This document shows, one piece after another, positions 16,519 through 25,361 of a stretch of DNA of 64,000 bases; the stretch's first letter is position 1, and the number at the start of each line of letters is the position of its first letter. Both the position numbers and the translations under genes were made by a program. The notes beneath the pieces are model-generated. The model did no database searches, was not told where the DNA came from, and saw nothing but the letters and a program-made list of their open reading frames with translations. Origin of the DNA: JANMEX01 sp041751995 (GTDB lineage: Bacteria; Pseudomonadota; Alphaproteobacteria; Rhizobiales; Rhizobiaceae); NCBI GenBank assembly GCA_041751995.1, contig JBGSHY010000039.1, positions 62,001-126,000 of the forward strand. Direction: 5' to 3'.

Positions 16519-17736
16519 TCAGATCATGACCTTGCGCTTGATAACCGAGAGCCAAACCAACGCCAGCAGACATATCCCCGTCACCGGCAAGATCATGTAG
16601 TTCAGCGCTTCCCAGCCCCAGACGAGGAAGATCTTGCCTGACATCAGCGAAGAGAGGGCGACCGTGCCGAACAAGACGAAGTCGTGGAAGGATTGGACCT
16701 TGCCCTTTTCCTCGGGCCGGTAGCAGTCCGTCACCATCGCGGTCGCACCGATGAAGGCGAAGTTCCAGCCGAGGCCGAGCAGCACCAGCGACAGCCAGAA
16801 ATTCCAAAGCTCAATGCCGAACAGCGCGACGAAGGCGCAGGCGATCAGGATGATGAGACCGGCGGCAACTATTCTTTCCTTGCCATAGCGTGCGATCAGG
16901 TTGCCGGTGAAGAAGCTCGGGCCGAACATCGCCAGCACATGCCACTGGATGCCGAGCGTCGCCTCATCGGCGGTGAAACCGCAGCCGACCATGGCGAGCG
17001 GCGCGCCGGTCATCACAAGGCTCATCAGCGAATAGGAGCCGACGGCGCAGACCAGCGCGACCATGAATTTCGGCTGGCGGATGATGTCGCCGAGCGGGCG
17101 GCCGGAGTCATGGCTGCCGTCATCATTCACCACGGGCTTTGACGGCAGGTTTGTCGTCAGCTTCAACGACATCAGGATCAGAAAGCCGAGCAACCCGAAG
17201 CCGATGATGGCGAAATAGGATCCGGCAAACTGGACCGGCAGGAACATGTCACGGGTGAAGATCACCGACTGTGGACCAAGCACCGCGGAAATGATGCCGC
17301 CGCCCAGCACCCAGGAAATCGCCTTGGCCTTGAAGGCGTGCGGGGAATTGTCGGCAGCGGCAAAGCGGAATTGCTGCACAAAGCCGCCGCCATTGCCGAT
17401 CACCAACAGCGCCGCAACAAACATCCAGAACGAGCCCTGAAACAGCGCCGCGGCCGCAAATGCGCCGCCAAGCGAGGTGACCAGCGACCCGAACATGAAG
17501 GCGTATTTCTGGCCGATGCGCCGCGCCAGCCATCCGGCCGGCAAGGCCCCGATCGCCACGCCGATGCTGAATGCCGTCACCGGCGCCGTCGCCAGCGACT
17601 TGTCAGCGCCGAGCAGATAGACACCGGCCAGCGCGCCCATTGAAATGGAAACGGGCGCGGCTGAACCGATGATCGCCTGGGCAATCGCAAGCGTCACTGC
17701 AGCGCGCTTGGCTTCCGGCAGCGAGGCGACCGTCAC
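16519..17736 (-). CDS. MFS transporter
   Basis: 405 residues with about twelve membrane helices, a major facilitator permease of the inner membrane. The loop between helices 2 and 3 reads GWLARRIGQKYAF, a degenerate form of the MFS motif A (G-x3-D-R-x-G-R-[KR]). A basic central loop (about residues 195-210) separates two six-helix halves. The GTG start 17736 overlaps the nusB stop (GTGA), so it is translated with nusB at the end of the riboflavin unit. Substrate unknown. Confidence 0.88.
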   Translation of the reverse strand: MTVASLPEAKRAAVTLAIAQAIIGSAAPVSISMGALAGVYLLGADKSLATAPVTAFSIGVAIGALPAGWLARRIGQKYAFMFGSLVTSLGGAFAAAALFQGSFWMFVAALLVIGNGGGFVQQFRFAAADNSPHAFKAKAISWVLGGGIISAVLGPQSVIFTRDMFLPVQFAGSYFAIIGFGLLGFLILMSLKLTTNLPSKPVVNDDGSHDSGRPLGDIIRQPKFMVALVCAVGSYSLMSLVMTGAPLAMVGCGFTADEATLGIQWHVLAMFGPSFFTGNLIARYGKERIVAAGLIILIACAFVALFGIELWNFWLSLVLLGLGWNFAFIGATAMVTDCYRPEEKGKVQSFHDFVLFGTVALSSLMSGKIFLVWGWEALNYMILPVTGICLLALVWLSVIKRKVMI

Positions 17737-18236
17737 TTCTTGGCAGCTTTCTTGTCTCCGCCTTCAATGCGGTTTTTCTTGGCGACGCGGTCGAGCACGG
17801 CGTTGACGAGCTTTGGCTCTTCACCATCGAAGAACGCCTTGGCGATGTCGACATATTCCGAGACAATCACCGCAACCGGCACATCGGCCTTGGCGGTCAG
17901 CTCAAACGCTCCTGCCCGCAATATCGCGCGCAGCGTGGTGTCGAGGCGCGACAGCGGCCAGTCGTCGGTCAGCGCGTCATGAATGATCGGGTCGAGCTTC
18001 TTCTGCCCGTCCACCACACCCGAGACAATCGAGCGGAACCATTGCGGATCGGCTTCCAGATATTGCGCGCCGTCAATTTCCTGGCCAAGCCGGTAGGTCT
18101 CGTATTCGGCCACCACTTCAAGGATGCCGACTCCGGCAACGTCCATCTGGTAGAGCGCCTGCACGGCGGCAAGGCGCGCCGCGCCGCGTTTGTTAGCCGG
18201 GCGGACGCCTGACGCTTTCGGATCGGCTGTGGTCAC
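17733..18236 (-). CDS. nusB: Transcription antitermination factor NusB
   Basis: NusB binds boxA RNA with S10 (NusE) and supports antitermination of rRNA operons. 167 residues, beginning MTTADPKASGVRPANKRGAARLAAVQALYQMDV, with the RNA-binding Arg-rich start (KRGAARLAAVQALYQ). Later blocks LDTTLRAILRAGAFEL and PVAVIVSEYVDIAKAF are diagnostic. The tail KKNRIEGGDKKAAKK is lysine-rich. The GTG start lies two bases after the ribH stop, in the conserved ribH-nusB order. Confidence 0.97.
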   Translation of the reverse strand: MTTADPKASGVRPANKRGAARLAAVQALYQMDVAGVGILEVVAEYETYRLGQEIDGAQYLEADPQWFRSIVSGVVDGQKKLDPIIHDALTDDWPLSRLDTTLRAILRAGAFELTAKADVPVAVIVSEYVDIAKAFFDGEEPKLVNAVLDRVAKKNRIEGGDKKAAKK

Positions 18237-18238
18237 TG

Positions 18239-18697
18239 TCAGGCTCCGAAATGCTTCTTGAGGGCAATCATCTTCAGCGCGGCCTTGGCGGCAAAGCCGC
18301 CCTTGTCGAGTTCGGACTTCTTGGCGCGAGCCCAGGCCTGCGCATCCGTATCGACGGTCAGAATGCCGTTTCCGATGGCAATCGCCGCATCGACCGACAG
18401 GTCCATCAGCGCACGGGCGGATTCGTTGGCGACGATGTCAAAATGATGGGTCTCGCCGCGGATGACCATGCCGAGCGCGACAAAGCCGTCATATTTGGTG
18501 CCGCCCTCTTCCTCGCCAATCAACGCGAAGGTAATGGCAGCGGGAATTTCCAGCGCGCCCATCACAGTCACGACATCATAAGTGGCGTCCGCCGCATCCA
18601 GCGCCGACTTTGCGCCATCCAGCAGCGCATCGGCCATGTCGTCGTAAAAGCGGGCTTCGACGATCAGAAGATGCGGCTTCTTGTGTTTCTTGCTCAT
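18239..18697 (-). CDS. ribH: 6,7-dimethyl-8-ribityllumazine synthase
   Basis: RibH condenses the ribityl-aminopyrimidine with dihydroxybutanone phosphate to make lumazine, the substrate of RibE. 152 residues with the family blocks VTVMGALEIPAAITFAL, FVALGMVIRGETHHFDIVANES, whose His in GETHHFD is catalytic, and IAIGNGILTVDTDAQAW. It lies between ribE and nusB on the minus strand. Confidence 0.97.
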   Translation of the reverse strand: MSKKHKKPHLLIVEARFYDDMADALLDGAKSALDAADATYDVVTVMGALEIPAAITFALIGEEEGGTKYDGFVALGMVIRGETHHFDIVANESARALMDLSVDAAIAIGNGILTVDTDAQAWARAKKSELDKGGFAAKAALKMIALKKHFGA

Positions 18698-18760
18698 TCA
18701 AATGCTCCGGCCGCGCGGGGAGGACGCGCAGCGAATTGTCTTTCAAACGTGGATGCCCGA

Positions 18761-19375
18761 TTAGGCTTCTTTGTCCGCTTCCGCAAGCCGTGCGGCATAG
18801 CGCGCCATCGTATCGACCTCGAAATTCAGCCGGCCGCCTGCCTTGCGCTCGCCCCAGGTGGTGACTTCGAGCGTATGCCTGATAATCAACACATCGAATT
18901 CATCGCCGTTGACGGCATTGACCGTCAGTGACGTCCCGTCAAGCGCGACCGAGCCCTTCGGCGCGACAAATTTCGCCAGCGCGTGCGGCGCGCGGATGCG
19001 GAAGCGGACGGCCTCGCCTTCCTGCGTCACCGACAGGATTTCCGCCATGCCATCGACATGGCCGGACACGATATGCCCGCCAAGCTCATCGCCGATTTTC
19101 AGCGCACGCTCGAGATTGATGCGCTGGCCGGGTACCCACGAGCCGGTGGTCGTCAGGCGCAGCGCCTCTTCCCAGGCCTCGACCTCGAACCAGCGGGCGT
19201 TGGAGCCTTCGTCGGGCAATGCCACAACTGTCAGGCAGGTTCCCGAACAGGAAATTGACGCGCCGATGGCGATGGTCTTTGGATCATAGTTCGTCTTGAT
19301 GCGAAGCCGGACGCCTTCCGGCAGCATGGTTTTTTTGTCGAGTGTGCCGACGTCGGTGACAATTCCGGTGAACAT
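18761..19375 (-). CDS. ribE: Riboflavin synthase alpha subunit
   Basis: Riboflavin synthase dismutates two lumazines into riboflavin. 204 residues built of two lumazine-binding beta-barrel repeats. The N-terminus MFTGIVTDVGTL is diagnostic, and the second repeat opens with GHIVSGHVDGMAEI. DGTSLTVNAV carries the conserved Ser/Thr of the second barrel. It starts six bases after the ribD stop and lies 63 bases before ribH. Confidence 0.96.
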   Translation of the reverse strand: MFTGIVTDVGTLDKKTMLPEGVRLRIKTNYDPKTIAIGASISCSGTCLTVVALPDEGSNARWFEVEAWEEALRLTTTGSWVPGQRINLERALKIGDELGGHIVSGHVDGMAEILSVTQEGEAVRFRIRAPHALAKFVAPKGSVALDGTSLTVNAVNGDEFDVLIIRHTLEVTTWGERKAGGRLNFEVDTMARYAARLAEADKEA

Positions 19376-19381
19376 TTTTCG

Positions 19382-20476
19382 TCAGGCTTTCACATAGTCG
19401 CGGCGCAGATCGGAGCCATAGGTCTCCTCGCGCACCAATACAAATCCGTCCGGCATATGGGCCGGATCGAGCGGCGAGGCAATCCCGCCCGTCCCGACCA
19501 ACGCGCTCGACGTAAACAGCACGATCCGGTCAACCAATCCCTCTTCGAGCACATTCCGCGCTGTTTCCGCGCCGCCTTCGAGCATCAGCGAGGAGATGCC
19601 TTCCGCACCCAGATCATCGAGCAATTCCGGCAGCGCCACCGTGCCGAAATGCTCCTCGCAGGACAGTATGCGGCAGCCGGCGGCTTCAAGCGCGGCGCGC
19701 TTGCCAGCATCCGCCGAGGCCAGCCCGGCAATCCAAACCGGCACGTCAGGCGCAGTCGCCGCCAGCTTCGATGTTGAAGACATGCGAAGCTTGCCGTCCA
19801 GGATGATCCGGATCGGCGAGCGCTTCTCAAGTCCTGCCAAGCGGCAGGTCAGTTCCGGATCGTCCGCTTCCACCGTTCCTGTGCCAACCATGATCGCGTC
19901 CGATTGCGCGCGCATGATGTGAACCATACGCCGCGCTATCTCGCCGGTGATCGCCACCTGCCCCGCACCCAAGCGGCCAATCATGCCATCGGCGGAAATG
20001 GCAAGTTTCAGAATCACTTCCGGACGCTTTTTGAGAGATCGAGTCAGATAGCCAGACAGACCTTCGACCGCCTCCTGCGCCAGAATGCCTTCGACAACCT
20101 CAATCCCGGCGTCGCGCAAGATCTTCGCGCCCTTGCCCGAAACGCGCGGGTCTGGGTCGCTCGCCGCAATCACCACGCGAGAAACACCCGCCGTCACCAA
20201 TGCATTGGCGCACGGCGGCGTTCGGCCATGGTGGGCGCAGGGTTCGAGCGTCACATAGGCAGTCGATCCACGCGCCAATTCACCCGCTTCGGCAATGGCT
20301 CCGGTTTCCGCATGTGGCCGACCGCCCGGCGCGGTCACGCCTCGTCCGACGATCACGCCGTCGTTGACGAGCAGCGTCCCGACGGAAGGGTTGGTTCCTG
20401 TGCGGCCCAAATTCATCCGCGCATGGCGGATGGCGGCGGCCATGTATCGCAGGTCTGTTTGCGTGCCGCCGTTCAA
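19382..20476 (-). CDS. ribD: Bifunctional riboflavin deaminase/reductase RibD
   Basis: 364 residues. The N-terminal cytidine-deaminase-like domain (about 8-145) has the zinc site PHAETGAI and PCAHHGRTPPCANAL. The C-terminal reductase (about 150-364) contains LKLAISADGMIG, ARRMVHIMRAQSDAIMVGTGT and LMLEGGAETA. Together they deaminate and reduce the pyrimidine intermediate of riboflavin synthesis using NADPH. The start overlaps the nrdR stop by four bases, so nrdR-ribD are coupled. Confidence 0.97.
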   Translation of the reverse strand: MNGGTQTDLRYMAAAIRHARMNLGRTGTNPSVGTLLVNDGVIVGRGVTAPGGRPHAETGAIAEAGELARGSTAYVTLEPCAHHGRTPPCANALVTAGVSRVVIAASDPDPRVSGKGAKILRDAGIEVVEGILAQEAVEGLSGYLTRSLKKRPEVILKLAISADGMIGRLGAGQVAITGEIARRMVHIMRAQSDAIMVGTGTVEADDPELTCRLAGLEKRSPIRIILDGKLRMSSTSKLAATAPDVPVWIAGLASADAGKRAALEAAGCRILSCEEHFGTVALPELLDDLGAEGISSLMLEGGAETARNVLEEGLVDRIVLFTSSALVGTGGIASPLDPAHMPDGFVLVREETYGSDLRRDYVKA

Positions 20477-20949
20477 CTTTCGTCCCCGGGCACCGGGCCA
20501 TCGTCGCCCAGTTCGCCAAGCAAGTCCCTGAAATCCTTCGGGTCGGCGAAGTCGCGGTAGACGGAGGCGTAGCGGACGTAGGCGACGTGATCGAGGCCCT
20601 TGAGCGCCTCCATCACCATCGTGCCGATTTCATCGGATGAAATTTCAGCTTCGCCGGAGCTTTCCATGCGCCGGACGATGCCGGAGACGGCGCGCTCGAT
20701 GCGGTCTTCATCGACCGGGCGCTTGCGCAGGGCGATTTCGAAGGAACGGTGCAGTTTTTCGCGGTCAAACGGCACTTTGCGGCCGCTTTTCTTGATCACC
20801 ATCAGTTCGCGCAGCTGCACCCGCTCGAATGTCGTGAACCGTCCGCCGCAATCAGGACAGATGCGGCGGCGGCGTATGGCGTTGTTGTCTTCGGCAGGAC
20901 GCGAGTCCTTCACCTGTGTGTCAGGCGATTGGCAATAGGGACAGCGCAT
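20473..20949 (-). CDS. nrdR: Transcriptional repressor NrdR
   Basis: NrdR represses ribonucleotide reductase genes, sensing ATP and dATP through an ATP cone. 158 residues. The zinc ribbon is MRCPYCQSPDTQVKDSR followed by RRRRICPDCGGRFTTFE, with four cysteines. The ATP cone follows (about 49-139, from VIKKSGRKVPFDREKL). The C-terminal EDGPVPGDES-like tail is acidic. It is downstream of glyA and first of the riboflavin group, a usual alphaproteobacterial order. Confidence 0.97.
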   Translation of the reverse strand: MRCPYCQSPDTQVKDSRPAEDNNAIRRRRICPDCGGRFTTFERVQLRELMVIKKSGRKVPFDREKLHRSFEIALRKRPVDEDRIERAVSGIVRRMESSGEAEISSDEIGTMVMEALKGLDHVAYVRYASVYRDFADPKDFRDLLGELGDDGPVPGDES

Positions 20950-20979
20950 GGAGCCTCCGGGAATCGTTTCCGGACGTGT

Positions 20980-22275
20980 TTAGCCCAGATGCGGGTAGAT
21001 CGGAAAGCGATCCGTCAGCGCCATCACCTTTTCCTTGACGCGGGCTTCCACTGCGGCGTTGCCTTCGTCAGAGTTGGCAGCTTTCAAGCCGTCGAGCACT
21101 TCGGTGATCAAATTGCCGACTTCAATGAATTCGGCCTTGCCGAAGCCGCGCGTGGTGCCGACCGGGGTTCCGAGGCGAATGCCGGAGGTGATGGTCGGCT
21201 TTTGCGGATCGTTGGGCACGCCGTTCTTGTTGCAGGTGATGAAGGCACGGCCCATGGCGGCTTCCGACGCCTTGCCGGTCAAGTCCTTCGGGCGAAGGTC
21301 AACCAACATCAAATGCGTGTCGGTGCCACCTGAAACAATGGCAAAGCCGTTGGCGACCAGCGTTTCAGCCAGAACCTTGGCGTTTTCCTTCACGGCCCGG
21401 ATGTACGTCTTGTAGTCGTCGGTCAGCGCTTCACCGAAAGCGACGGCCTTGGCGGCGACGACGTGCATCAGCGGCCCGCCTTGCAGGCCTGGGAACACGG
21501 CGGAATTGATCTTCTTGGCGATGTCCTCGTCATTGGTCAGCACCAGGCCGCCGCGCGGGCCGCGCAGGGTCTTGTGGGTGGTGGACGATGCGACATGGGC
21601 GTGCGGGAATGGCGAGGGGTGCTCGCCGCCTGCGACCAGACCGGCGAAATGCGCCATGTCTACCCAAAGATATGCGCCGACCTTGTCCGCAATGGCGCGG
21701 AATTTCGCAAAGTCGATGACGCGCGAATAGGCCGAGCCGCCTGCGATGATCATCACCGGCTTGTGCTCGACTGCCAGCGCCTCAACCTGATCGTAGTCGA
21801 TCAGACCGGTCGCCAGATCAAGGCCGTACTGGATGGCGTTGAACCATTTGCCGGACTGGTTCGGCTTTGCGCCGTGGGTCAGGTGGCCGCCGGCGTCGAG
21901 GCTCATGCCGAGGATCGTGTCGCCGGGCTTGGCCAGCGCCATGAACACGGCCTGGTTGGCCTGGCTGCCGGATGATGGCTGGACGTTGGCGTATTTGCAG
22001 CCAAACAGCTTGGTGACGCGCTCGATGGCGAGGTCTTCGGCGATGTCGACGAAATGGCAGCCGCCATAATAGCGGCGGCCAGAATAGCCTTCCGCATATT
22101 TATTGGTCATCACCGAGCCCTGTGCTTCCAGAACCGCGCGGGACACGATGTTTTCAGAGGCAATCAGCTCAATTTCATGGCGCTGGCGGCCAAGTTCGGA
22201 GCGGATGGCGCCGAACAATGCCGGATCGGCTTCTTCAAGGGAGCGGTTGAAAAACGACGAGTTTGCCTTCGACAT
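20980..22275 (-). CDS. glyA: Serine hydroxymethyltransferase
   Basis: GlyA is a PLP enzyme that exchanges serine and glycine with tetrahydrofolate one-carbon units. 431 residues from ATG 22275 (MSKANSSFFNRSLEEADP), with AAGGG upstream; the longer frame to 22374 adds noncoding-looking sequence. The PLP lysine lies in VASSTTHKTLRGPRGG, and SENIVSRAVLEAQGS and NVQPSSGSQANQAVF are family blocks. It leads the minus-strand run into nrdR. Confidence 0.97.
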   Translation of the reverse strand: MSKANSSFFNRSLEEADPALFGAIRSELGRQRHEIELIASENIVSRAVLEAQGSVMTNKYAEGYSGRRYYGGCHFVDIAEDLAIERVTKLFGCKYANVQPSSGSQANQAVFMALAKPGDTILGMSLDAGGHLTHGAKPNQSGKWFNAIQYGLDLATGLIDYDQVEALAVEHKPVMIIAGGSAYSRVIDFAKFRAIADKVGAYLWVDMAHFAGLVAGGEHPSPFPHAHVASSTTHKTLRGPRGGLVLTNDEDIAKKINSAVFPGLQGGPLMHVVAAKAVAFGEALTDDYKTYIRAVKENAKVLAETLVANGFAIVSGGTDTHLMLVDLRPKDLTGKASEAAMGRAFITCNKNGVPNDPQKPTITSGIRLGTPVGTTRGFGKAEFIEVGNLITEVLDGLKAANSDEGNAAVEARVKEKVMALTDRFPIYPHLG

Positions 22276-22390
22276 GCGGGGACCCTTCCGTGGCAATCCG
22301 GGCGTGCCCGGCTGAAATGAGCCGCGGCAATAACATGAATGGTTTGGCAAATGAAAGCCGCAGAGCGGCGTCAAATGGCAACAATGCGAA

Positions 22391-22424
22391 ATCGCCGCCT
22401 TTCCCTTTCAGGAAAGACGGCGAT
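22391..22424 (-). terminator. Hairpin terminator after the L,D-transpeptidase gene
   Basis: On the minus strand ATCGCCGTCTTTCC pairs with GGGAAAGGCGGCGAT with a single bulge and a short loop. Only a weak T-run (TTTCG) follows. It lies between the ldtP stop and the glyA start. Confidence 0.6.
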
Positions 22425-22442
22425 GACGTGAAAGCCTGAAAA

Positions 22443-23720
22443 TTAAAGCTGTTGCGTGCCGAGCGCGAGCTGGTCGACGCCATCGCGCTTGTAGATGTCG
22501 TCGCGGAAATGCACCACACCATCGCCAGTTGACCATGCGGTGACGTAGGTGAAGTAAACCGGAACCGGCGACGTCAACGGCACTTCCTGGCTGGCAGCCG
22601 AAACAATGGTTGACTCAATTGTGCGGCGATCCCAGCCCGGTGTGTCCTTGAGCAGCCAGACGCCAAGGTCGCGCACGTTCTGCACGCGCACGCAGCCGGA
22701 CGATTCAAAACGCATGATCTTGTTGAACAGACCCTGCTTGGGCGTATCGTGCATGTAAACGGCATGCGGATTCGGGAAGTTGATCTTCATCGAAGCCATG
22801 GCCGAGCCTTTGCCCGGATCCTGACGCAGGCGATAGCTTGCCGCCTCATTGGAGTTCCAGTCCACATTGACCGGATCAATTTCCTGGCCGTCCGGACCAT
22901 AGATGTGGATCGCATTGTCCTTGAGGTAGTTCGGATCCTTCTGCATCAGCGGAATGATGTCTTTTTCGACAATAGAAACCGGTGCGTTCCAGTAGGGATT
23001 GATCACGATGTTGGTGATCTTGGAGTTGAGGATTGGCGACTGGCGGTCGATCTTGCCGACAATTGCGGTATGGCGCTGGGCGACGCGATTGCCCTCGACA
23101 GCCTCGATCTGCGCTGCAGGGATGTTGACCATCACATAGCGGTCGCCAAGAAAACCCGACATGGAGCGCAGGCGGACCAGATTGGTCTCCAACTGGCCAA
23201 GGCGAATGTCGGCCGAAACATTCAATGCTGCCAGCGAATAGGTGCCGATCACGCCGTCCGTCGGAAAACCGTGGCGGCTCTGGAAGCGTTTCACGGCAGC
23301 GTCGACATAGGAGTCAAACTTTTGTGAAGTGCCAGCCTTGCGCGACAGGTCGCCGGAGACCATCAAACGCTGACGAAGAATGCTGACTGCCGGATCGGAA
23401 ACGCCAAGTTTCAGCTTTTTGGATGCAGGAACCTGCGGCCAGCCGCCTGCAGCGACGATGGAGCGATACTGATCGATGGCCCGCTCGATGTAGGAAACCG
23501 TTTCCGGGCTGAAAATCGGCAGGTTGGACGAGACTTTAGCGCCCGATTCCGCTGCCTTTGCGTCAAACTGGTCGTCCCAATTGCCGCGCTTCGGCGAAAT
23601 CAGGATTTCATCAATCACTGTCTGCGCGGAGGCAGGCATCGCAGCTGCACTGAGCAACCCGGCGCCCAGAAGCCGCGTGAATGAACGGCGATCAAATTTG
23701 GTCAATCCGTTATCTGCCAT
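22443..23720 (-). CDS. ldtP: Murein L,D-transpeptidase (LdtP-like, YkuD catalytic domain)
   Basis: 425 residues. The N-terminus KFDRRSFTRLLGAG with a hydrophobic core and ASAQ cleavage site looks like a twin-arginine signal. A peptidoglycan-binding domain lies around residues 105-175 (DPAVSILRQRL and RFQSRHGFPTDGVIGTYSLAALN). The YkuD catalytic domain follows, with HDTPKQGLFNK and the nucleophile in ESSGCVRVQNV. It forms 3-3 crosslinks or attaches proteins to peptidoglycan in the periplasm. An LdtR-type MarR regulator lies 1.5 kb away; in Liberibacter LdtR activates the L,D-transpeptidase gene ldtP, which supports the name used here. Confidence 0.92.
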   Translation of the reverse strand: MADNGLTKFDRRSFTRLLGAGLLSAAAMPASAQTVIDEILISPKRGNWDDQFDAKAAESGAKVSSNLPIFSPETVSYIERAIDQYRSIVAAGGWPQVPASKKLKLGVSDPAVSILRQRLMVSGDLSRKAGTSQKFDSYVDAAVKRFQSRHGFPTDGVIGTYSLAALNVSADIRLGQLETNLVRLRSMSGFLGDRYVMVNIPAAQIEAVEGNRVAQRHTAIVGKIDRQSPILNSKITNIVINPYWNAPVSIVEKDIIPLMQKDPNYLKDNAIHIYGPDGQEIDPVNVDWNSNEAASYRLRQDPGKGSAMASMKINFPNPHAVYMHDTPKQGLFNKIMRFESSGCVRVQNVRDLGVWLLKDTPGWDRRTIESTIVSAASQEVPLTSPVPVYFTYVTAWSTGDGVVHFRDDIYKRDGVDQLALGTQQL

Positions 23721-23850
23721 TTTGCGTAAACCGATCCAACTGCTGCTGAGGGCCCATATCAGGCCGCTTTATAGCAAAAACAAGGTTAATGATTTGCTTT
23801 CCGGCACTTGGCCTTCCAGCCGCATGCCAAAGAAACGGGGCCACAAACAC

Positions 23851-24645
23851 ATGAGCTACTCACTTGCGGCTACGTTTCTTGTCACGCTCCTCGCTTTCAC
23901 CGGAATATGGCTAATTCATGTTAGATTGAGAGATGTCGGGGTCGTGGATTACTATTGGGGACCCGGTTTTGCCGTCATCGGATTGGTCCATGTCTGGTTC
24001 AATGGCGCCAGCGCCGCCTCAGGCATCGTGACCGTTGCGATCCTGATTTGGTCTGTCCGGTTGACCGTCTATCTCGTTGCGCGGCACAGGAAATCTGGCG
24101 GCGAAGACCCTAGATATGTCGCCATGCGCAGTGCCGGAAACGCCTCATTCTGGTGGAAAAGCCTGTTCAGGATATTCCTGCTCCAGGGTGTCTTGCAGTG
24201 GATCATCGCCTCGCCGCTGCACGTAGTCTTTCACCAGTCACAAGTTGGTGAACAAGTCAGGCCGCTGTTCATTTTCGGCATGCTTGTGTTCGCATTCGGC
24301 TTCGCCATCGAATCAATCGCGGATCGGCAGTTGGCGCGTTTTCGCAATGCATCAAACACACCGGGCCGTTTGATGGCTTCAGGGCTTTGGGGTCTGTCCC
24401 GGCATCCCAATTATCTGGGCGAAATCATCTTGTGGGCGGGCCTGGGCGTTGCAGCATTTGCTGCCACGCATTCACTTTTTGCGTTCGCGGGTCCCGCCGT
24501 GTTGGCCGTGGCATTGATCTACATATCGATCCCGTTGACGGAAGATCATTTGCGCCAAACCCGACACCAGTATGAGGCTTACACGGCGCGCACGCCCATG
24601 CTCATTCCGCGTCTGGCTTCTTTGATGAATACGAAAAAAACATGA
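23851..24645 (+). CDS. DUF1295 integral membrane protein
   Basis: 264 residues from ATG 23851 (MSYSLAATFLVTLL), with about seven membrane helices. The C-terminal half has the steroid 5-alpha-reductase/isoprenylcysteine-methyltransferase-like motif GLWGLSRHPNYLGEIILWAG and later LTEDHLRQTR..YEAYTARTPMLIP. This pattern defines DUF1295, a family of putative membrane reductases. The frame is open to 23524, but that part overlaps ldtP on the other strand. It sits between ldtP and the LdtR-like gene. No substrate is known. Confidence 0.87.
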   Translation: MSYSLAATFLVTLLAFTGIWLIHVRLRDVGVVDYYWGPGFAVIGLVHVWFNGASAASGIVTVAILIWSVRLTVYLVARHRKSGGEDPRYVAMRSAGNASFWWKSLFRIFLLQGVLQWIIASPLHVVFHQSQVGEQVRPLFIFGMLVFAFGFAIESIADRQLARFRNASNTPGRLMASGLWGLSRHPNYLGEIILWAGLGVAAFAATHSLFAFAGPAVLAVALIYISIPLTEDHLRQTRHQYEAYTARTPMLIPRLASLMNTKKT

Positions 24646-24649
24646 CAAA

Positions 24650-24680
24650 AAACCCGGCGGGAGGAGCGCCGGGTTTCTTT
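24650..24680. terminator. Bidirectional terminator between DUF1295 and ldtR
   Basis: Stem AAACCCGGCG (24650-24659) and CGCCGGGTTT (24667-24676) with a seven-base loop. Six T follow on the minus strand and TTTCTTT on the plus strand, so it serves both convergent genes. Confidence 0.9.
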
Positions 24681-24701
24681 GTCAGGATGTGAGGGAGGAG
24701 A

Positions 24702-25220
24702 TCACATCCGGTAGGCGATGGTGTCGTTCCAGAAGCGGTCGAGCCGCTGCAGCATCTTGTTCATCGACTTGAACTCGTCTGCGCCAATGCCGCCGACCAC
24801 TTCGATATTGCCGACATGGCGTTCGTAAAGACCGCCAACGACGTTGGCGACCTTCTGGCCTTTTTCCGTCAGCGCAATGCGGACCGAGCGGCGGTCGACG
24901 CGGGAGCGCTGGTGGCTGATGAATTCGAGCTCGACCAGCTTCTTGAGATTGTAGGACACGTTCGAGCCGAGATAGTAGCCGCGGGTGCGCAGTTCGCCCG
25001 CTGTCAGCTCGGATTCGCCAATGTTGAAAAGCAGCAGCGCCTGAATGGCATTGATGTCCGAGCGGCCGGCGCGGTCAAATTCATCCTTGATCACATCCAG
25101 CAGACGGCGGTGAAGCCGCTCGACGAGCTGCAGGGATTCCAGATAAAGGACGCGCATGGCGTCTTTGGAAGGATTTTCACGTACGGGTTCAGGACCCGCC
25201 ATACGCTTGGCTTGCATCAT
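24702..25220 (-). CDS. ldtR: MarR family regulator, LdtR-like
   Basis: 172 residues of the MarR family. The winged helix shows LTAGELRTRGYYLGSNVSYNLKKLVELEFI (in blocks) and the wing SRVDRRSVRIALTEKG. A long helical N-terminus (VLYLESLQLVERLHRRLLDVIKDEFDR) builds the dimer. Sequence and genomic context agree with LdtR, which in Liberibacter and Sinorhizobium controls L,D-transpeptidase and stress genes and is sensitive to small ligands. Here the transpeptidase is separated from it by an oppositely transcribed membrane-protein gene. A shared terminator lies just downstream. Confidence 0.88.
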   Translation of the reverse strand: MMQAKRMAGPEPVRENPSKDAMRVLYLESLQLVERLHRRLLDVIKDEFDRAGRSDINAIQALLLFNIGESELTAGELRTRGYYLGSNVSYNLKKLVELEFISHQRSRVDRRSVRIALTEKGQKVANVVGGLYERHVGNIEVVGGIGADEFKSMNKMLQRLDRFWNDTIAYRM

Positions 25221-25361
25221 TTTCTCGTCGCCTCTGTTGTGCCGGTGTATTTTTTTCTCACCGTTGAGGCGAACTTAGCGAATGCATCTAAAATTCGATT
25301 TAATCACCACGCTTAACGAGGGCTTACTTTCAACACACTGACAAACAAGGCCAACAAATCG

